Source: Bacillus methanolicus (GTDB lineage Bacteria; Bacillota; Bacilli; Bacillales; Cytobacillaceae). Taken from it: a DNA stretch of 49,889 bases. This document shows, in pieces, positions 34,013 through 43,158 of this stretch (positions are counted from its first letter, which is position 1; every line of letters starts with the position of its first letter). The stretch spans positions 110,153-160,041 of the forward strand of contig NZ_VTQX01000004.1 in assembly GCF_008764295.1 (NCBI RefSeq), written 5' to 3'. The position numbers and the translations under genes were made by a program. The notes under the pieces were generated by a model that saw only the letters and a program-made list of their open reading frames with translations, was not told the DNA's origin and searched no databases.

Positions 34013-34726
34013 TCATTTTAACTCATTTTCTACTGTTATTTCAGATTCAAAGCTCAGTCCCCAATCAATTTCTTTTCTATTGCCCTTTCTCAATAATTGA
34101 TTAATTCGCGAAAACGGTCTACTTCCAAAAAAGCCTCTATGAGCCGATAAGGGACTTGGATGGGAGGAAGCCATGACAAAATGCTTCTGCTCATCGATCA
34201 GACTCCGCTTTTTTTGAGCCGGCTTTCCCCAAAGCACAAAAATAATTGGAGTTTCCCTATCGTTTAGGCATGTAATAATCCTATCCGTAAACGTTTCCCA
34301 GCCTCTTCCTTGATGGGAATTGGCTTCCCCTGCTCGGACCGTTAGAACCGTGTTTAAAAGGAGAACGCCCTGCTCCGCCCATTTTTTTAAGTAGCCATGA
34401 TCTGGAATGTTACAGCCTAAATCTGCTTCAAGCTCCTTATCAATATTTTTAAGTGATGGCGGAATTGGAACCCCAGGTAAAACAGAAAAGCTCAATCCAT
34501 GTGCTTGATTTGGACCGTGATAAGGATCCTGACCTAAGAGCACAACCTTCACATCATCAAATGAGGTTAAATTAAGCGCCTGAAAAATATATTCTTGCGC
34601 TGGATAGACAATCGAATGCTCATATTCCATTCGCACAAAATCGATCAGCTCTTGAAAGTATCGCTTTTCCATCTCCGATTTCAATTTCTCGCGCCAATCT
34701 CGATGCAAGAGACTATTGATGTTCAT
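34013..34726 (-). CDS. ung: Uracil-DNA glycosylase
   Basis: 237 residues of family 1. The water-activating motif GQDPYHG and the DNA-intercalation loop [13 protein letters not shown] are intact, with the uracil-recognition [15 protein letters not shown] between them. It removes uracil from DNA in base-excision repair. GAGGTG ten bases before ATG; overlaps the end of the upstream DUF4230 gene by 14 bases. Confidence 0.97.
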   Translation of the reverse strand: MNINSLLHRDWREKLKSEMEKRYFQELIDFVRMEYEHSIVYPAQEYIFQALNLTSFDDVKVVLLGQDPYHGPNQAHGLSFSVLPGVPIPPSLKNIDKELEADLGCNIPDHGYLKKWAEQGVLLLNTVLTVRAGEANSHQGRGWETFTDRIITCLNDRETPIIFVLWGKPAQKKRSLIDEQKHFVMASSHPSPLSAHRGFFGSRPFSRINQLLRKGNRKEIDWGLSFESEITVENELK

Positions 34727-35477
34727 AGTGTACAGTCACCTCATAGCCGATTTGTTCAAAAAATTTCTGCAATGTTTTTTCAGCATTTGCTTCAGCCATT
34801 TGCAACAGCCCCTGAGCCATCGCCTCTTCCTTCACAAGTTCCTTTGCTTCTGCAGCCAGTTCAAAAGCTTCCTCCCAATTAACCTCCGCACGGAAAATCC
34901 CTTCGACCGAAAAAGCTTGTACATGATCAAAGTCTAATGATGGCTCTTGAATAATGGTCGCAGAAGGCAACGTGATCTCTAACGTCTTTTCTTCTTCGTC
35001 TATTCTTAAATTCTCGGCATTCACATTTTCTAAGTCAACCCCTGCCGTTACTGTACCAGGTACAACTAATAATAACTTTCTTTTTGTCCCAGGAATATTC
35101 GTTGATATTTCCTTTCCAAACAACTGGTTATCCTCTTTTTCAATTACCGCCTTTACAAATGCTTGGGAAGAGGCCAGTGAAGAGAGCTCCTTCATCTGTT
35201 CTATGAAGCTACCTTTTTCCACCTTTGCTTCGGTTCCAGAAAAGAGCTTAAAAGTTCCAATTCCAATTACAGTTCCAACTAATAATAGCGCAACTAAAAT
35301 AACGATTATTTTCAAATACCACTTCCGAAGACCTACTTTTAAAAAGCCTTTAAAAGTTGGCGTTCTTTTATTTATATCTAAAGCAGCCGTAGTTGCCGTC
35401 TGCTCCTTACCTTGCTGAAGTTCATTCATGATCGCATCAAGCTGTGCTAATATTTTCTCATCATCTCTCTTTTCCAT
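34713..35477 (-). CDS. DUF4230 membrane-anchored protein
   Basis: 254 residues: short cytosolic coil, a basic stretch, one membrane helix (about residues 57-76), then an extracellular DUF4230 domain ([56 protein letters not shown]). Function unknown; the domain's alternating helix/strand ending resembles SPFH/BamD-like neighbours only in style. Upstream of and overlapping ung. Confidence 0.85.
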   Translation of the reverse strand: MEKRDDEKILAQLDAIMNELQQGKEQTATTAALDINKRTPTFKGFLKVGLRKWYLKIIVILVALLLVGTVIGIGTFKLFSGTEAKVEKGSFIEQMKELSSLASSQAFVKAVIEKEDNQLFGKEISTNIPGTKRKLLLVVPGTVTAGVDLENVNAENLRIDEEEKTLEITLPSATIIQEPSLDFDHVQAFSVEGIFRAEVNWEEAFELAAEAKELVKEEAMAQGLLQMAEANAEKTLQKFFEQIGYEVTVHYEHQ

Positions 35478-35600
35478 TATCCTCGCCCTCCTAATCCTAT
35501 GTCCTTCTACCTATTATAAAGGAAAAAGAAAGAATCGATAAGATTAATAGATTTTCCATTTCGCATAGACTGGCAGTTACACCACTATGCCAGCATCTTC

Positions 35601-35702
35601 TTAACCATTAGTCTTTGTTATAGTGACTCGTTTCGAGGTTGCCCAATGGACTGGCTGTTCTCCTTCTAGATGCGCTTTTTCGCAGGCAAGGACGATTTGC
35701 AT
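35601..35702 (-). CDS. Possible 33-residue small protein
   Basis: ATG at 35702 opens a frame reading MQIVLACEKAHLEG and continuing through HWATSKRVTITKTNG. Amino-acid use is protein-like and a GTGAGG lies 12 bases upstream, but spacing is long and no family is recognised. It lies in the gap between the moeB terminator and the DUF4230 gene. A longer overlapping frame in another phase lacks support. Confidence 0.3.
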   Translation of the reverse strand: MQIVLACEKAHLEGEQPVHWATSKRVTITKTNG

Positions 35703-35777
35703 TTCTCACAGAATCCTCACCTTCCGTTCCAATCAATAGGAAGGGCATCCACAAACAGAAACTTTCCAGCAATAAAA

Positions 35778-35808
35778 ATACCTCCTTGCCATTACAGCAA
35801 AGAGGTAT
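35778..35808 (-). terminator. Terminator of moeB
   Basis: ATACCTCCTTGC (35778-35789) pairs with GCAAAGAGGTAT (35797-35808), one wobble, seven-base loop, followed by TTTTTATT on the minus strand. Confidence 0.88.
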
Positions 35809-35818
35809 GTCATTTACA

Positions 35819-36838
35819 TTATCCAAGCAATCTTTGGTAAATGGAGCGGGCCTGTGCTAAATCTTTTGTTCCATGGATGAGGGCTCGTCCATCTTTAAAA
35901 ATCACGATTCGATTAGCTTCCATTTCGATTGATAATAAGTATGGATTTCCTTTCACTTCATAGTGAATCGAGCTTAAATGAGCGGCGAGCTCATTGAGAT
36001 CCACCTCTCCTTCCTTTGACGGACGGATTTGCACCGTGTCTCGACCACATAACACTTCTGATTTCATCAAATTCTCTCGACTTAAGTATGGATACGTTCG
36101 CTCACTACCACAGGATAAGCAGCTTTCATCCTTTGCTCTCGACATTTTCATGCTGCTATATTGATTCCTCCATAAATCGAAGCTAACGAAAGAGTGACGC
36201 AGTGCCTCCCAGTCTTCCACGAGAATTTTTAATGCCTCAGCCGTTTGATGAGCCACAACCATCTGCACAGTTGGGGCAATAATCCCAACTGTATCACAAG
36301 TCATTCCCTGTACAGGAAGAGACTTAAGCAAGCAATTAAGACATGGCGTCTTTCCAGGGATAATCGTGAAACTCATCCCAAAGCTTCCTACACAAGCACC
36401 GTAAATCCAAGGAATTTGATATTTATGGGCAATATCATTAAGCGCCATTCTTGTCTCAAAATTATCAGTCGCATCAAGGATGAGATCGACGCCCTTCACA
36501 AGTTCATCAAGCATTTCAGGAGTCGCATCACCAACTACGGCACAAAGCTCTACATCAGAGTTAATCGCACTTAATCGCCGTTCTGCAGCCACAGCCTTCG
36601 GCAGTTTTTGTAGCACATCTTCCTCCGTATAAAGCTGTTGTCTTTGGAGATTGCTTGCTTCCACATAATCCCGATCGACAATCGTTAATTTCCCAACCCC
36701 TGCCCGAGTCAATATTTCACCATTGCTGGAACCGAGTGCGCCTGCACCAATCATGAGAACATGCTTTGCTCGCAGCTTCTCTTGTCCATTTTTCCCAATC
36801 GGAGCAAATAACATCTGTCTTGAATAGCGTTCGTACAT
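35819..36838 (-). CDS. moeB: MoeB/ThiF-family sulfur-carrier adenylyltransferase
   Basis: 339 residues. E1-like ATP site GAGALGSSNGEILTRAGVG and the Arg-finger region NLQRQQLYTEEDV; zinc cysteines CLNC and CLSC; a C-terminal extension of about 80 residues after the zinc site. It adenylates the C-terminal Gly-Gly of MoaD (encoded at 37046), and could also serve ThiS. The ATG is seven bases after AGGAGG. A terminator-like hairpin separates it from moaD, so it may have partly independent expression. Confidence 0.9.
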   Translation of the reverse strand: MYERYSRQMLFAPIGKNGQEKLRAKHVLMIGAGALGSSNGEILTRAGVGKLTIVDRDYVEASNLQRQQLYTEEDVLQKLPKAVAAERRLSAINSDVELCAVVGDATPEMLDELVKGVDLILDATDNFETRMALNDIAHKYQIPWIYGACVGSFGMSFTIIPGKTPCLNCLLKSLPVQGMTCDTVGIIAPTVQMVVAHQTAEALKILVEDWEALRHSFVSFDLWRNQYSSMKMSRAKDESCLSCGSERTYPYLSRENLMKSEVLCGRDTVQIRPSKEGEVDLNELAAHLSSIHYEVKGNPYLLSIEMEANRIVIFKDGRALIHGTKDLAQARSIYQRLLG

Positions 36839-36865
36839 CACTATCCCTCCTTTCCAGGTAGAAAA

Positions 36866-36884
36866 AACTGCCCAACGGACAGTT
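36866..36884 (-). terminator. Terminator-like hairpin between moaD and moeB
   Basis: AACTGCCC (36866-36873) pairs with GGACAGTT (36877-36884), one wobble pair, three-base loop, followed by six T on the minus strand. It ends the fdh-moa transcript or attenuates moeB, whose ribosome site begins 15 bases later. Confidence 0.75.
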
Positions 36885-36910
36885 TAAATGAAAATCATTC
36901 TAAAGGCTGA

Positions 36911-37040
36911 TTGTAAAGCACACAAACCCTTGAGAAATGCGAAGTTACTCTAACAGGGCATATACGTAACTTTACAATGAAAGCAATTTGTAGCTAGACA
37001 AGGGCAAGCAACGAAGAATGCGAGCGTTCGCCATCTGTCT
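36911..37040. repeat. Nested inverted repeats downstream of moaD
   Basis: AAGTTAC (36942-36948) pairs with GTAACTT (36966-36972), and the adjacent TACAA (36973-36977) pairs with TTGTA (36911-36915). A second element, AGACA (36996-37000) with TGTCT (37036-37040) and GGC/GCC inside, follows. No Moco-riboswitch consensus could be fitted. The second element looks like a dispersed intergenic palindrome. Confidence 0.4.
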
Positions 37041-37045
37041 GGAAA

Positions 37046-37279
37046 TTAACCTCCGCTCACAGGAGGAATAAACGCAACTTCATCGCCTGCTTCAATAACA
37101 TCCTCATTTGAAGCAAATTCTTCATTTATCGCTGTCATCGCAGAGTCAAGCTTCTGAAGGTTATATTCCGCTGCAAGTAATTCCTTCACTTCAGCAACTG
37201 TTCTCCCCGCTACATCGATGCGAATATTTTCTTCACCAACCTCATCCTTTAAATGAGCGAAAAATAGAATTTTATTCAT
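37046..37279 (-). CDS. moaD: Molybdopterin synthase sulfur carrier MoaD
   Basis: 77 residues ending in Val-Ser-Gly-Gly, the Gly-Gly tail that is thiocarboxylated; ubiquitin-like fold with GDEVAFIPPVSGG. True start is the ATG at 37279 with AGAAGGATT upstream; the longer frame running back into moaE is not real. It overlaps moaE by eight bases. It donates sulfur to precursor Z in the MoaD2-MoaE2 complex. Confidence 0.95.
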   Translation of the reverse strand: MNKILFFAHLKDEVGEENIRIDVAGRTVAEVKELLAAEYNLQKLDSAMTAINEEFASNEDVIEAGDEVAFIPPVSGG

Positions 37280-37739
37280 ATAAATCCTTCTCCTCTGGTT
37301 TTCCTGTAGGATATGCGACCTTTTCGAGCTGATCACCAATCCACTCTTCTCCGTCCTCCCAATGCTCCTTCTTCCAAATGGGAACGATTTCTTTAATTCG
37401 CTCGATCGCATGGCGATTGGCTTCATATGCATCAGCACGGTGAGGGGTTGACACAGCAATCACTACCGCTACATCGGTAATGTCTAATCTCCCAACACGA
37501 TGGGTGATCGCTACCTCCGCGCCTGGCCACCGCTCTTTAATTTCATCACCAATTTGCTCAAGCTTTTTGACAGCCATTGACTCATAGGCCTCATAAATTA
37601 AATAAAGGGTCTTTTTTCCCTTCGTTAATTCCCTGACTGTTCCAATAAATGTCGTAATTGCCCCTGCATTGCGCTGTACAACCTTATCAATTACTGCTTG
37701 TATATTAATTGGTTCTTTTGCAATTTCAAAATTCATCAT
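37272..37739 (-). CDS. moaE: Molybdopterin synthase catalytic subunit MoaE
   Basis: 155 residues with the MoaE signatures GAITTFIGTVRELTKGK, YEAYESMAVKKLEQI, HRVGRLDITDVAVVIAVS, HRADAYEANRHAIERIKEIVPIWKKE. It forms the heterotetramer with MoaD that converts cyclic pyranopterin monophosphate to molybdopterin. Part of the fdh-moa operon, 18 bases after the second moeA-type gene. Confidence 0.96.
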   Translation of the reverse strand: MMNFEIAKEPINIQAVIDKVVQRNAGAITTFIGTVRELTKGKKTLYLIYEAYESMAVKKLEQIGDEIKERWPGAEVAITHRVGRLDITDVAVVIAVSTPHRADAYEANRHAIERIKEIVPIWKKEHWEDGEEWIGDQLEKVAYPTGKPEEKDLYE

Positions 37740-37757
37740 CTAGCACCCTCTTCAACG

Positions 37758-39674
37758 TCATTGTAAATTTCTCGGCTCCGCATTTACTACAACAGAATAG
37801 CCACCAATTGCCTCCACTCTAGCCTGAAACTCCTTTGACTGAATGATGCCTACTAATTGCTGCCCTCGGTCACTTTCAAAGAAAGCCTTTGTCATGAGCA
37901 GATCGTACTCTTCATCAGCGATCGCAATAAAATCTAAGCCCATCGCCTTTGCTGCCGGGTAAATTCCAAGACCGACCGCTTTCGGACTGCCCTTCACCTC
38001 AGCTGCAACACTAAGATGGGAAAACATCTCCCGATCATAACCATTGATTTGTTCTGGCTCTATCCCGTGCTCTCTTAATAATAAATCAAATAAGATTCTC
38101 GTGCCGGCTCCTTTTTGACGATTTACGAACAATGCTCCTTTTTCAGCAATATCAGAAACATCTTTGATATTTAACGGATTTCCTTTTGGCAGAAGCCATC
38201 CTTGCTTCCTTCTTAAAAATGGGTAAAGAACGACTTCTTGCTCCGCAAGAAATTTCTTCACATAAGAAAGATTATATTGCTTTGTTTCAGGATCCAATAA
38301 ATGGACTCCTGCCATGTGAGCTTCCCCTTTTCTAATGGCCATAATCCCCGCCATACTGCCGACATGTGAGGAAATAATTTTTGCATTGTTCGATTGCGCA
38401 CGTAGATAAGATGAGAGAATATCAATGGTTAAATCGTGACTGCCATTAAACACCACAGCGGACTTTATTTCCTCCTCGGAACGAAGAAGCTCTATTTCAA
38501 CATATTCCCCTTGTTCATATCCCAATTGTTCAGAAGGAACAACTAATAACCCGTCTGCTTTCACAAGAGACATCGTTACTCCCGCCGCTCTTGTTAAGGG
38601 GTTAGCAATATATTCGCCTCCCACATAGCCAATGGTCATACGTACAAAATCTTCCGCCCCCATTGTTGAAACAATCCTACGCCCTAGCTTTACCTTTAAC
38701 GTTTGCCTTTTCGGCACTGTTATTCCTAAATATGCACAAACAAGCGGGCGCACGAACCATTCAAGGGATAAATACGCAGAGACAGGATAGCCGGGAATAC
38801 CAATAACAATGGTATCGTTTATTTTTCCTAAAATTACTGGCTTGCCCGGCCTTGTTGCCACACCATGGGTAAACACTTCACCAAGCTCAGCGATAAGATG
38901 AACAGTATAATCCTTTGAACCTGCTGAGGAGCCAGCATTGATGACAACGATATCAGAGGCTTCAACAGCATCTAGCAAAGCTTGCTTAATTTCTTCCGGT
39001 TGATCCTTTACTATCTCATGCAAGATCGGGGCCCCACCCCACTCATAAATGTAGTTGGCGATTACAGAACCATTAAATTCGATTAATTTTCCTGGTTCGG
39101 CCCCTACACTCGGAGCAATTAATTCGTTTCCCGTTGGAATAATCGTTACGACAGGTGGTCGCACCACTTTAATTTTTGTCGTTTGCGACGCCAATAGCAC
39201 CCCTATATCAACCGGTCTAATTTTATGTCCTTGCGGAAAAAGCATTTCTTCTTGGACGATGTCTTCACCTATCGGACGAATATGCAGCCATGGAGAAACC
39301 GGCTCAATAATTTCAACGACATCCTCCGATAACTCATCCACATTTTCAATCATAATCACTGCATTAAATGGTGAAGGAATAATATTTCCTGTGTCCACAT
39401 AGACAAAATCTTCATTTCGTTTTAGCTGAACTGGATTCTGTTCATGAGCCAAAAAAGTATCCTCAGCCCTTACAGCAATTCCATCCATAGCAGAAGCATG
39501 GTAATGAGGCATTGAATTTAATGCAAATACTGGCTCCGCTGTTATTCTTCCTAATGCTTTACTGCTATCCACCCACTCCGTTTCCCTGCGCGGACGAAAA
39601 TGGGTGAGAAGCTCTTCTACTGCCACTTTTCGAGGTTTATCCTGGAGGTATACTTTTCGTTTGTATTTTTTCAT
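37758..39674 (-). CDS. MoeA fused to a periplasmic-binding-protein-like domain
   Basis: About 638 residues. Residues 1 to about 400 form a MoeA-like molybdopterin molybdotransferase (MPHYHASAMDGIAVRAEDT; INAGSSAGSKDYTVHLIAELGE; GIPGYPVSAYLSLEWF). From about 420 a LysR-substrate-type binding-protein domain follows (VVFNGSHDLTIDILSSYL ... NRQKGAGTRILFDLLL), without signal peptide, so it is cytosolic. Start at ATG seven bases after GAGGTG. It directly follows a normal moeA. The extra domain probably senses or holds molybdate/tungstate or cofactor intermediates; this role is inferred from the COG1910-type domain. Confidence 0.88.
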   Translation of the reverse strand: MKKYKRKVYLQDKPRKVAVEELLTHFRPRRETEWVDSSKALGRITAEPVFALNSMPHYHASAMDGIAVRAEDTFLAHEQNPVQLKRNEDFVYVDTGNIIPSPFNAVIMIENVDELSEDVVEIIEPVSPWLHIRPIGEDIVQEEMLFPQGHKIRPVDIGVLLASQTTKIKVVRPPVVTIIPTGNELIAPSVGAEPGKLIEFNGSVIANYIYEWGGAPILHEIVKDQPEEIKQALLDAVEASDIVVINAGSSAGSKDYTVHLIAELGEVFTHGVATRPGKPVILGKINDTIVIGIPGYPVSAYLSLEWFVRPLVCAYLGITVPKRQTLKVKLGRRIVSTMGAEDFVRMTIGYVGGEYIANPLTRAAGVTMSLVKADGLLVVPSEQLGYEQGEYVEIELLRSEEEIKSAVVFNGSHDLTIDILSSYLRAQSNNAKIISSHVGSMAGIMAIRKGEAHMAGVHLLDPETKQYNLSYVKKFLAEQEVVLYPFLRRKQGWLLPKGNPLNIKDVSDIAEKGALFVNRQKGAGTRILFDLLLREHGIEPEQINGYDREMFSHLSVAAEVKGSPKAVGLGIYPAAKAMGLDFIAIADEEYDLLMTKAFFESDRGQQLVGIIQSKEFQARVEAIGGYSVVVNAEPRNLQ

Positions 39675-39685
39675 TGTTTCACACC

Positions 39686-40915
39686 TCATTGAAATAATAT
39701 AACAGGTACTCGCTCTCCTTTATGGATCCCTTCACTCTCGGAAGCAATTTCCAACATCCCATCACTTTTTACAAGAGTAGAGATGAGCCCTGATTTCCCC
39801 AAAATCGGCTCGGCATACCATTCATTTTTTTCTTCAAAAAGTCGAATGCGAATATAATCTGTACGACCTGGAGCAGAAGGGATATTTTTTGTTACCTTCG
39901 CAAAGGTGAGCCTCAAATGATTCACGCTTCCTCCTCCCAGAATATCGAGAATCGGTTTGCCAAATAACGAAAAAATAATCATCGCTGAAGCCGGATGTCC
40001 AGGGAGACCAATAATCGGTTTTATTCCTGCTTGTGATAAAATCGTTGGTTTTCCTGGTTTAATTGAAATTCCATGGACATAGACCCCCGGCTCTCCCAAT
40101 GCTTCTATCACCTCGACCGAATAATCCTTCGTTCCCACTGAACTGCCACCTGTAAGGATAAGACAATCTGAGATATCGAGCAATTCTCTCGCTCGTCTTT
40201 CCAATTCATCTCGGCTATCTTCGACAATACCGCCATAAATAAAATCAAGCCCCCATTGCTTAACTAATGCACCAATGGTTGCTCCATTCATATCTCGGAC
40301 TTCTCCCATTCGCAAATCCGGCGACTCCATAGGAACAATTTCATCTCCCGAAGATAAATATCCTACAACCGGCTTCCGCCAAACTGAAACCTGATGGACC
40401 CCTTGGGAAGCCAGAGCGCCAATTTCTTGGGCACGAAGTTTTGTCCCTTTAGTCAAGAGCACCGCACCTTCTTTTAAATCCTCTCCAATCGAAATTACAT
40501 TTTCCCCTGGTGCGACTTGCCGATATAAATTCAACAGGTGACTTATTTCTTCGCAATGTTCAATCATAACAACAGCATCACTGCCATCCGGGAGCATTCC
40601 TCCAGTTGGAACATACATCGCTTCTCCACTTTGTATTGGCCTTTCTGGCACCTGTCCCATTTTCACTTCCCCTACTACGGTTAAAAAGCCTGGCATGCTC
40701 TCTGATGAGCCAAATGTATCCTTAGCTCTAACAGCATAGCCATCAACAGAAGAACGGCGGAAATTTGGAACATTCTCTTGTACAGTTATATCTTCAGCTA
40801 AAACGAAATGAAGTGCTTGATCGAGAGGCATTATAATGGCCTCTGTTAGCGGTTTTACCATATCCTGAATTAACTTTTGAGTTTCTTCCACTGATTTAAC
40901 CTGGAAAAATTTCAT
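39686..40915 (-). CDS. moeA: Molybdopterin molybdenumtransferase MoeA
   Basis: 409 residues, standard MoeA length. RRSSVDGYAVRAKDTF, LTGGSSVGTKDYSVEVIEALG and GLPGHPASAMIIFSLF are the domain I and III hallmarks. It inserts molybdate into adenylylated molybdopterin. Seven bases after mobA, 11 bases before the fused paralogue. Confidence 0.95.
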   Translation of the reverse strand: MKFFQVKSVEETQKLIQDMVKPLTEAIIMPLDQALHFVLAEDITVQENVPNFRRSSVDGYAVRAKDTFGSSESMPGFLTVVGEVKMGQVPERPIQSGEAMYVPTGGMLPDGSDAVVMIEHCEEISHLLNLYRQVAPGENVISIGEDLKEGAVLLTKGTKLRAQEIGALASQGVHQVSVWRKPVVGYLSSGDEIVPMESPDLRMGEVRDMNGATIGALVKQWGLDFIYGGIVEDSRDELERRARELLDISDCLILTGGSSVGTKDYSVEVIEALGEPGVYVHGISIKPGKPTILSQAGIKPIIGLPGHPASAMIIFSLFGKPILDILGGGSVNHLRLTFAKVTKNIPSAPGRTDYIRIRLFEEKNEWYAEPILGKSGLISTLVKSDGMLEIASESEGIHKGERVPVILFQ

Positions 40916-40922
40916 ATCATCT

Positions 40923-41534
40923 CTACCCTTTGTTTATGCCATTTTTCATACTCATCTTCTTGGCTTGCTCATACTCTTCCGGATGGTTCATATTAAATAA
41001 GTCAGACTCACTCAGCTTAATGCCGTAATCATTCAATTCTATTTCATTCATTATTTTAACATGAATATTCCGAAACATCTCTCTTATCCGCAATTGCTTC
41101 TGTTCTAGCGCTGCTTTTGCCTCTTCTTTTACTTCTTTTCGATAAGCGGCAAATAAAGGATGGATCTTATCAGAAATTTTAGGGATAGCTACTTGGTACT
41201 CTGCCAATTGCCCAAGAAGCACCGAACCAAGTCTCGCCGAAATAAACGGCATATCACAGGCGACAAGCAAATTATGCTCTGTTTTAGTTGCGCTTAGGCC
41301 AGCATGAATACCCGCAAGCGGCCCCATATCCTTCCACTCATCTTCCACCATGGGAAGATTTAAAAAAGCATAATCTTCAAACGAGTTAGTTACAATGATA
41401 ATGTTGTTAACTATCGAATCTAGCTCTGCTACCACATGCTCAATCACAGATTTTCCATCTATGCTTAATAATGCCTTATTGGTACCCATTCGACTCGATT
41501 TACCGCCGGCTAATATTATTCCTGTCGCTTCCAT
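40923..41534 (-). CDS. mobA: Molybdenum cofactor guanylyltransferase MobA
   Basis: 203 residues. Nucleotidyltransferase signature GIILAGGKSSRMGTNKALL and the metal-binding VACDMPF are present. It joins GMP to Mo-molybdopterin to give the bis-MGD cofactor needed by the formate dehydrogenase large subunit encoded upstream. Lies between fdhE and moeA; GGTGGG before ATG. Confidence 0.94.
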   Translation of the reverse strand: MEATGIILAGGKSSRMGTNKALLSIDGKSVIEHVVAELDSIVNNIIIVTNSFEDYAFLNLPMVEDEWKDMGPLAGIHAGLSATKTEHNLLVACDMPFISARLGSVLLGQLAEYQVAIPKISDKIHPLFAAYRKEVKEEAKAALEQKQLRIREMFRNIHVKIMNEIELNDYGIKLSESDLFNMNHPEEYEQAKKMSMKNGINKG

Positions 41535-41568
41535 TTTCCCACCTCATCAAAAACATAAGCTCCGTATA

Positions 41569-42441
41569 TTAATTTACTTTCGTATCGTCAGGCATACCAT
41601 ATCCGTTTTCTTGTGCAATGAAATCTAAATGAATGGATTTAATATCAAGAAGGGCAATGGAGTCCTTTTTGATCATTTTGCGAACATCAATTACCTTTGT
41701 ATAACCGTTACAGTCATGACACACATGAACCTCCGCACTATCATCCTTTTCAACCTTGAGGATTTCCAATTTCCCAGGCTCCTCACTACCGCAATGGGCA
41801 CATTTAATTTTTTTCACTTCCCAGGCATAATGACAGCGGGGACAAGTAACTTCCTTTCTTCCTTTTTTGTTAATAATAGCAAGGCGAGGAGCCTCTCCAC
41901 AAGCTGGACAGCAACCATGAACATCAGTCTTTTTTAATTCTTCTCTTATTTCAGTGGTAGCTCTTTGGAGAAATGGACGGATCGCGTGCTCTGCCACAAA
42001 ATAAGGAAGCCAGCTTGCAACATGATGTTCTTCTGCAAATGCTTGAAAATAACGCTGATGAACTGTAAGCACCTCTGGATGCCACTGTTCCAATATTTTT
42101 GTTGAAATACTTGATTTTAACGCTTTAATATCAGCTTCAAGTGAAGGCTGCTTCTCTTCTAATAATGTAAGCAGTTCTTCAATAAAACGATGATATTGCT
42201 GAAAATCGATCGACAGTTGTACTTGAGGAAGCGCAGGATACTGTGTTAATGCCCTTACTTGTTCTACATCAATCAACTTCTCATCCTCTAATTGCTGACT
42301 CCATTTATCATTTAACAATTGAATCTGTTCTTCCAATTGTTGATACTCTTTATTGAGCACATTCATATTATTCACCTCTTCATTAATAGAGGAAAGGCTA
42401 CCCAAAAGCTGGGTAGCACTTTCCACATCATGTTCATTCAA
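41569..42441 (-). CDS. fdhE: Formate dehydrogenase accessory protein FdhE
   Basis: 290 residues. Helical N-terminal half, then four Cys-x-x-Cys pairs (CPACGEAP, CPRCHYAW, CAHCGSEE, CHDCNGY), the rubredoxin-like iron/zinc sites of FdhE. In E. coli FdhE is needed for assembly of respiratory formate dehydrogenases and interacts with their catalytic subunits. Ribosome site GAGGG is moderate. It follows fdhC by 39 bases. Confidence 0.92.
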   Translation of the reverse strand: MNEHDVESATQLLGSLSSINEEVNNMNVLNKEYQQLEEQIQLLNDKWSQQLEDEKLIDVEQVRALTQYPALPQVQLSIDFQQYHRFIEELLTLLEEKQPSLEADIKALKSSISTKILEQWHPEVLTVHQRYFQAFAEEHHVASWLPYFVAEHAIRPFLQRATTEIREELKKTDVHGCCPACGEAPRLAIINKKGRKEVTCPRCHYAWEVKKIKCAHCGSEEPGKLEILKVEKDDSAEVHVCHDCNGYTKVIDVRKMIKKDSIALLDIKSIHLDFIAQENGYGMPDDTKVN

Positions 42442-42480
42442 TAGCCCTCTATCCTGTTATCAAGTTTCGAGTAGTTCTTC

Positions 42481-43158
42481 TTAGGCATGCTTTTTTGATT
42501 TTTTCTTTTCTTCTTCCTTCAATTCATCGTACCAGCGGCCATGATGATGTTCTGCATAATCTTCCGTTAAATCACCCTTGAAAATGCCACGCAAAGATGG
42601 TTTTGCTAGTGCAATCGACATATAAATATGGCCGATCGCTACCGCCGCAGCAAGACCCAATCCAATATTATGAATAGGGTAGGCCCACATGATAATCCCT
42701 TTTGCAAAATATTGCGGGAACCACATAACAAGACCCGAACAAATCAGCATAATCGTCGTAATGATCATGAGCCAAGAATTAAGCTTTTCTCCTGCATTAA
42801 AGAAATCCTGTTTTGGAGTATTTGACTTCATTCCGAAGAACTCTTTTCCAAACTGCGGGAAAAACTGAAAATCGTGTTTCTTCCAAGAGAAAATATTTTT
42901 GCTCCATGTTCTTAAGCCATGGCGATCAAAAAGTAATAAAATTGGAAGTGGCAGCATAAAAGCTACTGCTGCAATTCTATGAATTAAACGTGCCCCTTCT
43001 GGACCACCAAGTATTGGATAGAGCCAATTGAAAAAGTCTGTATACATCGGCAGCGCAGAGATATAGAGAACAAAGAATGCACCAGCATTTACCCAGTGAG
43101 CAATAATAAAACCTAAATTGAATCGTTTAACCATTTTTTGATTCCCATGATTACTCAT
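42481..43158 (-). CDS. fdhC: Formate dehydrogenase cytochrome b556 (gamma) subunit
   Basis: 225 residues with four membrane helices and heme-ligand histidines (FIIAHWVNAGAFF, ARLIHRIAAVAF, AYPIHNIGLGLAAAVAIGHIYM), the FdnI/FdoI family. It takes electrons from the beta subunit to reduce menaquinone. Overlaps the end of fdhB by eight bases with GGAGG in fdhB. C-terminus is rich in Lys and Glu, facing the cytosol. Confidence 0.93.
   Translation of the reverse strand: MSNHGNQKMVKRFNLGFIIAHWVNAGAFFVLYISALPMYTDFFNWLYPILGGPEGARLIHRIAAVAFMLPLPILLLFDRHGLRTWSKNIFSWKKHDFQFFPQFGKEFFGMKSNTPKQDFFNAGEKLNSWLMIITTIMLICSGLVMWFPQYFAKGIIMWAYPIHNIGLGLAAAVAIGHIYMSIALAKPSLRGIFKGDLTEDYAEHHHGRWYDELKEEEKKKSKKHA

Noticed and set aside
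35604..35826. 72-codon minus-strand frame after moeB
   Set aside because: It runs through the moeB terminator and has a low-complexity Arg/Ser stretch typical of a wrong frame.
36842..37045. Molybdenum cofactor riboswitch
   Set aside because: Inverted repeats exist, but I could not fit the Moco aptamer consensus, and the position is late in the operon.
37280..37459. N-terminal extension of MoaD
   Set aside because: It runs antiphase inside moaE; the ATG at 37279 has its own ribosome site and gives the normal 77-residue MoaD.
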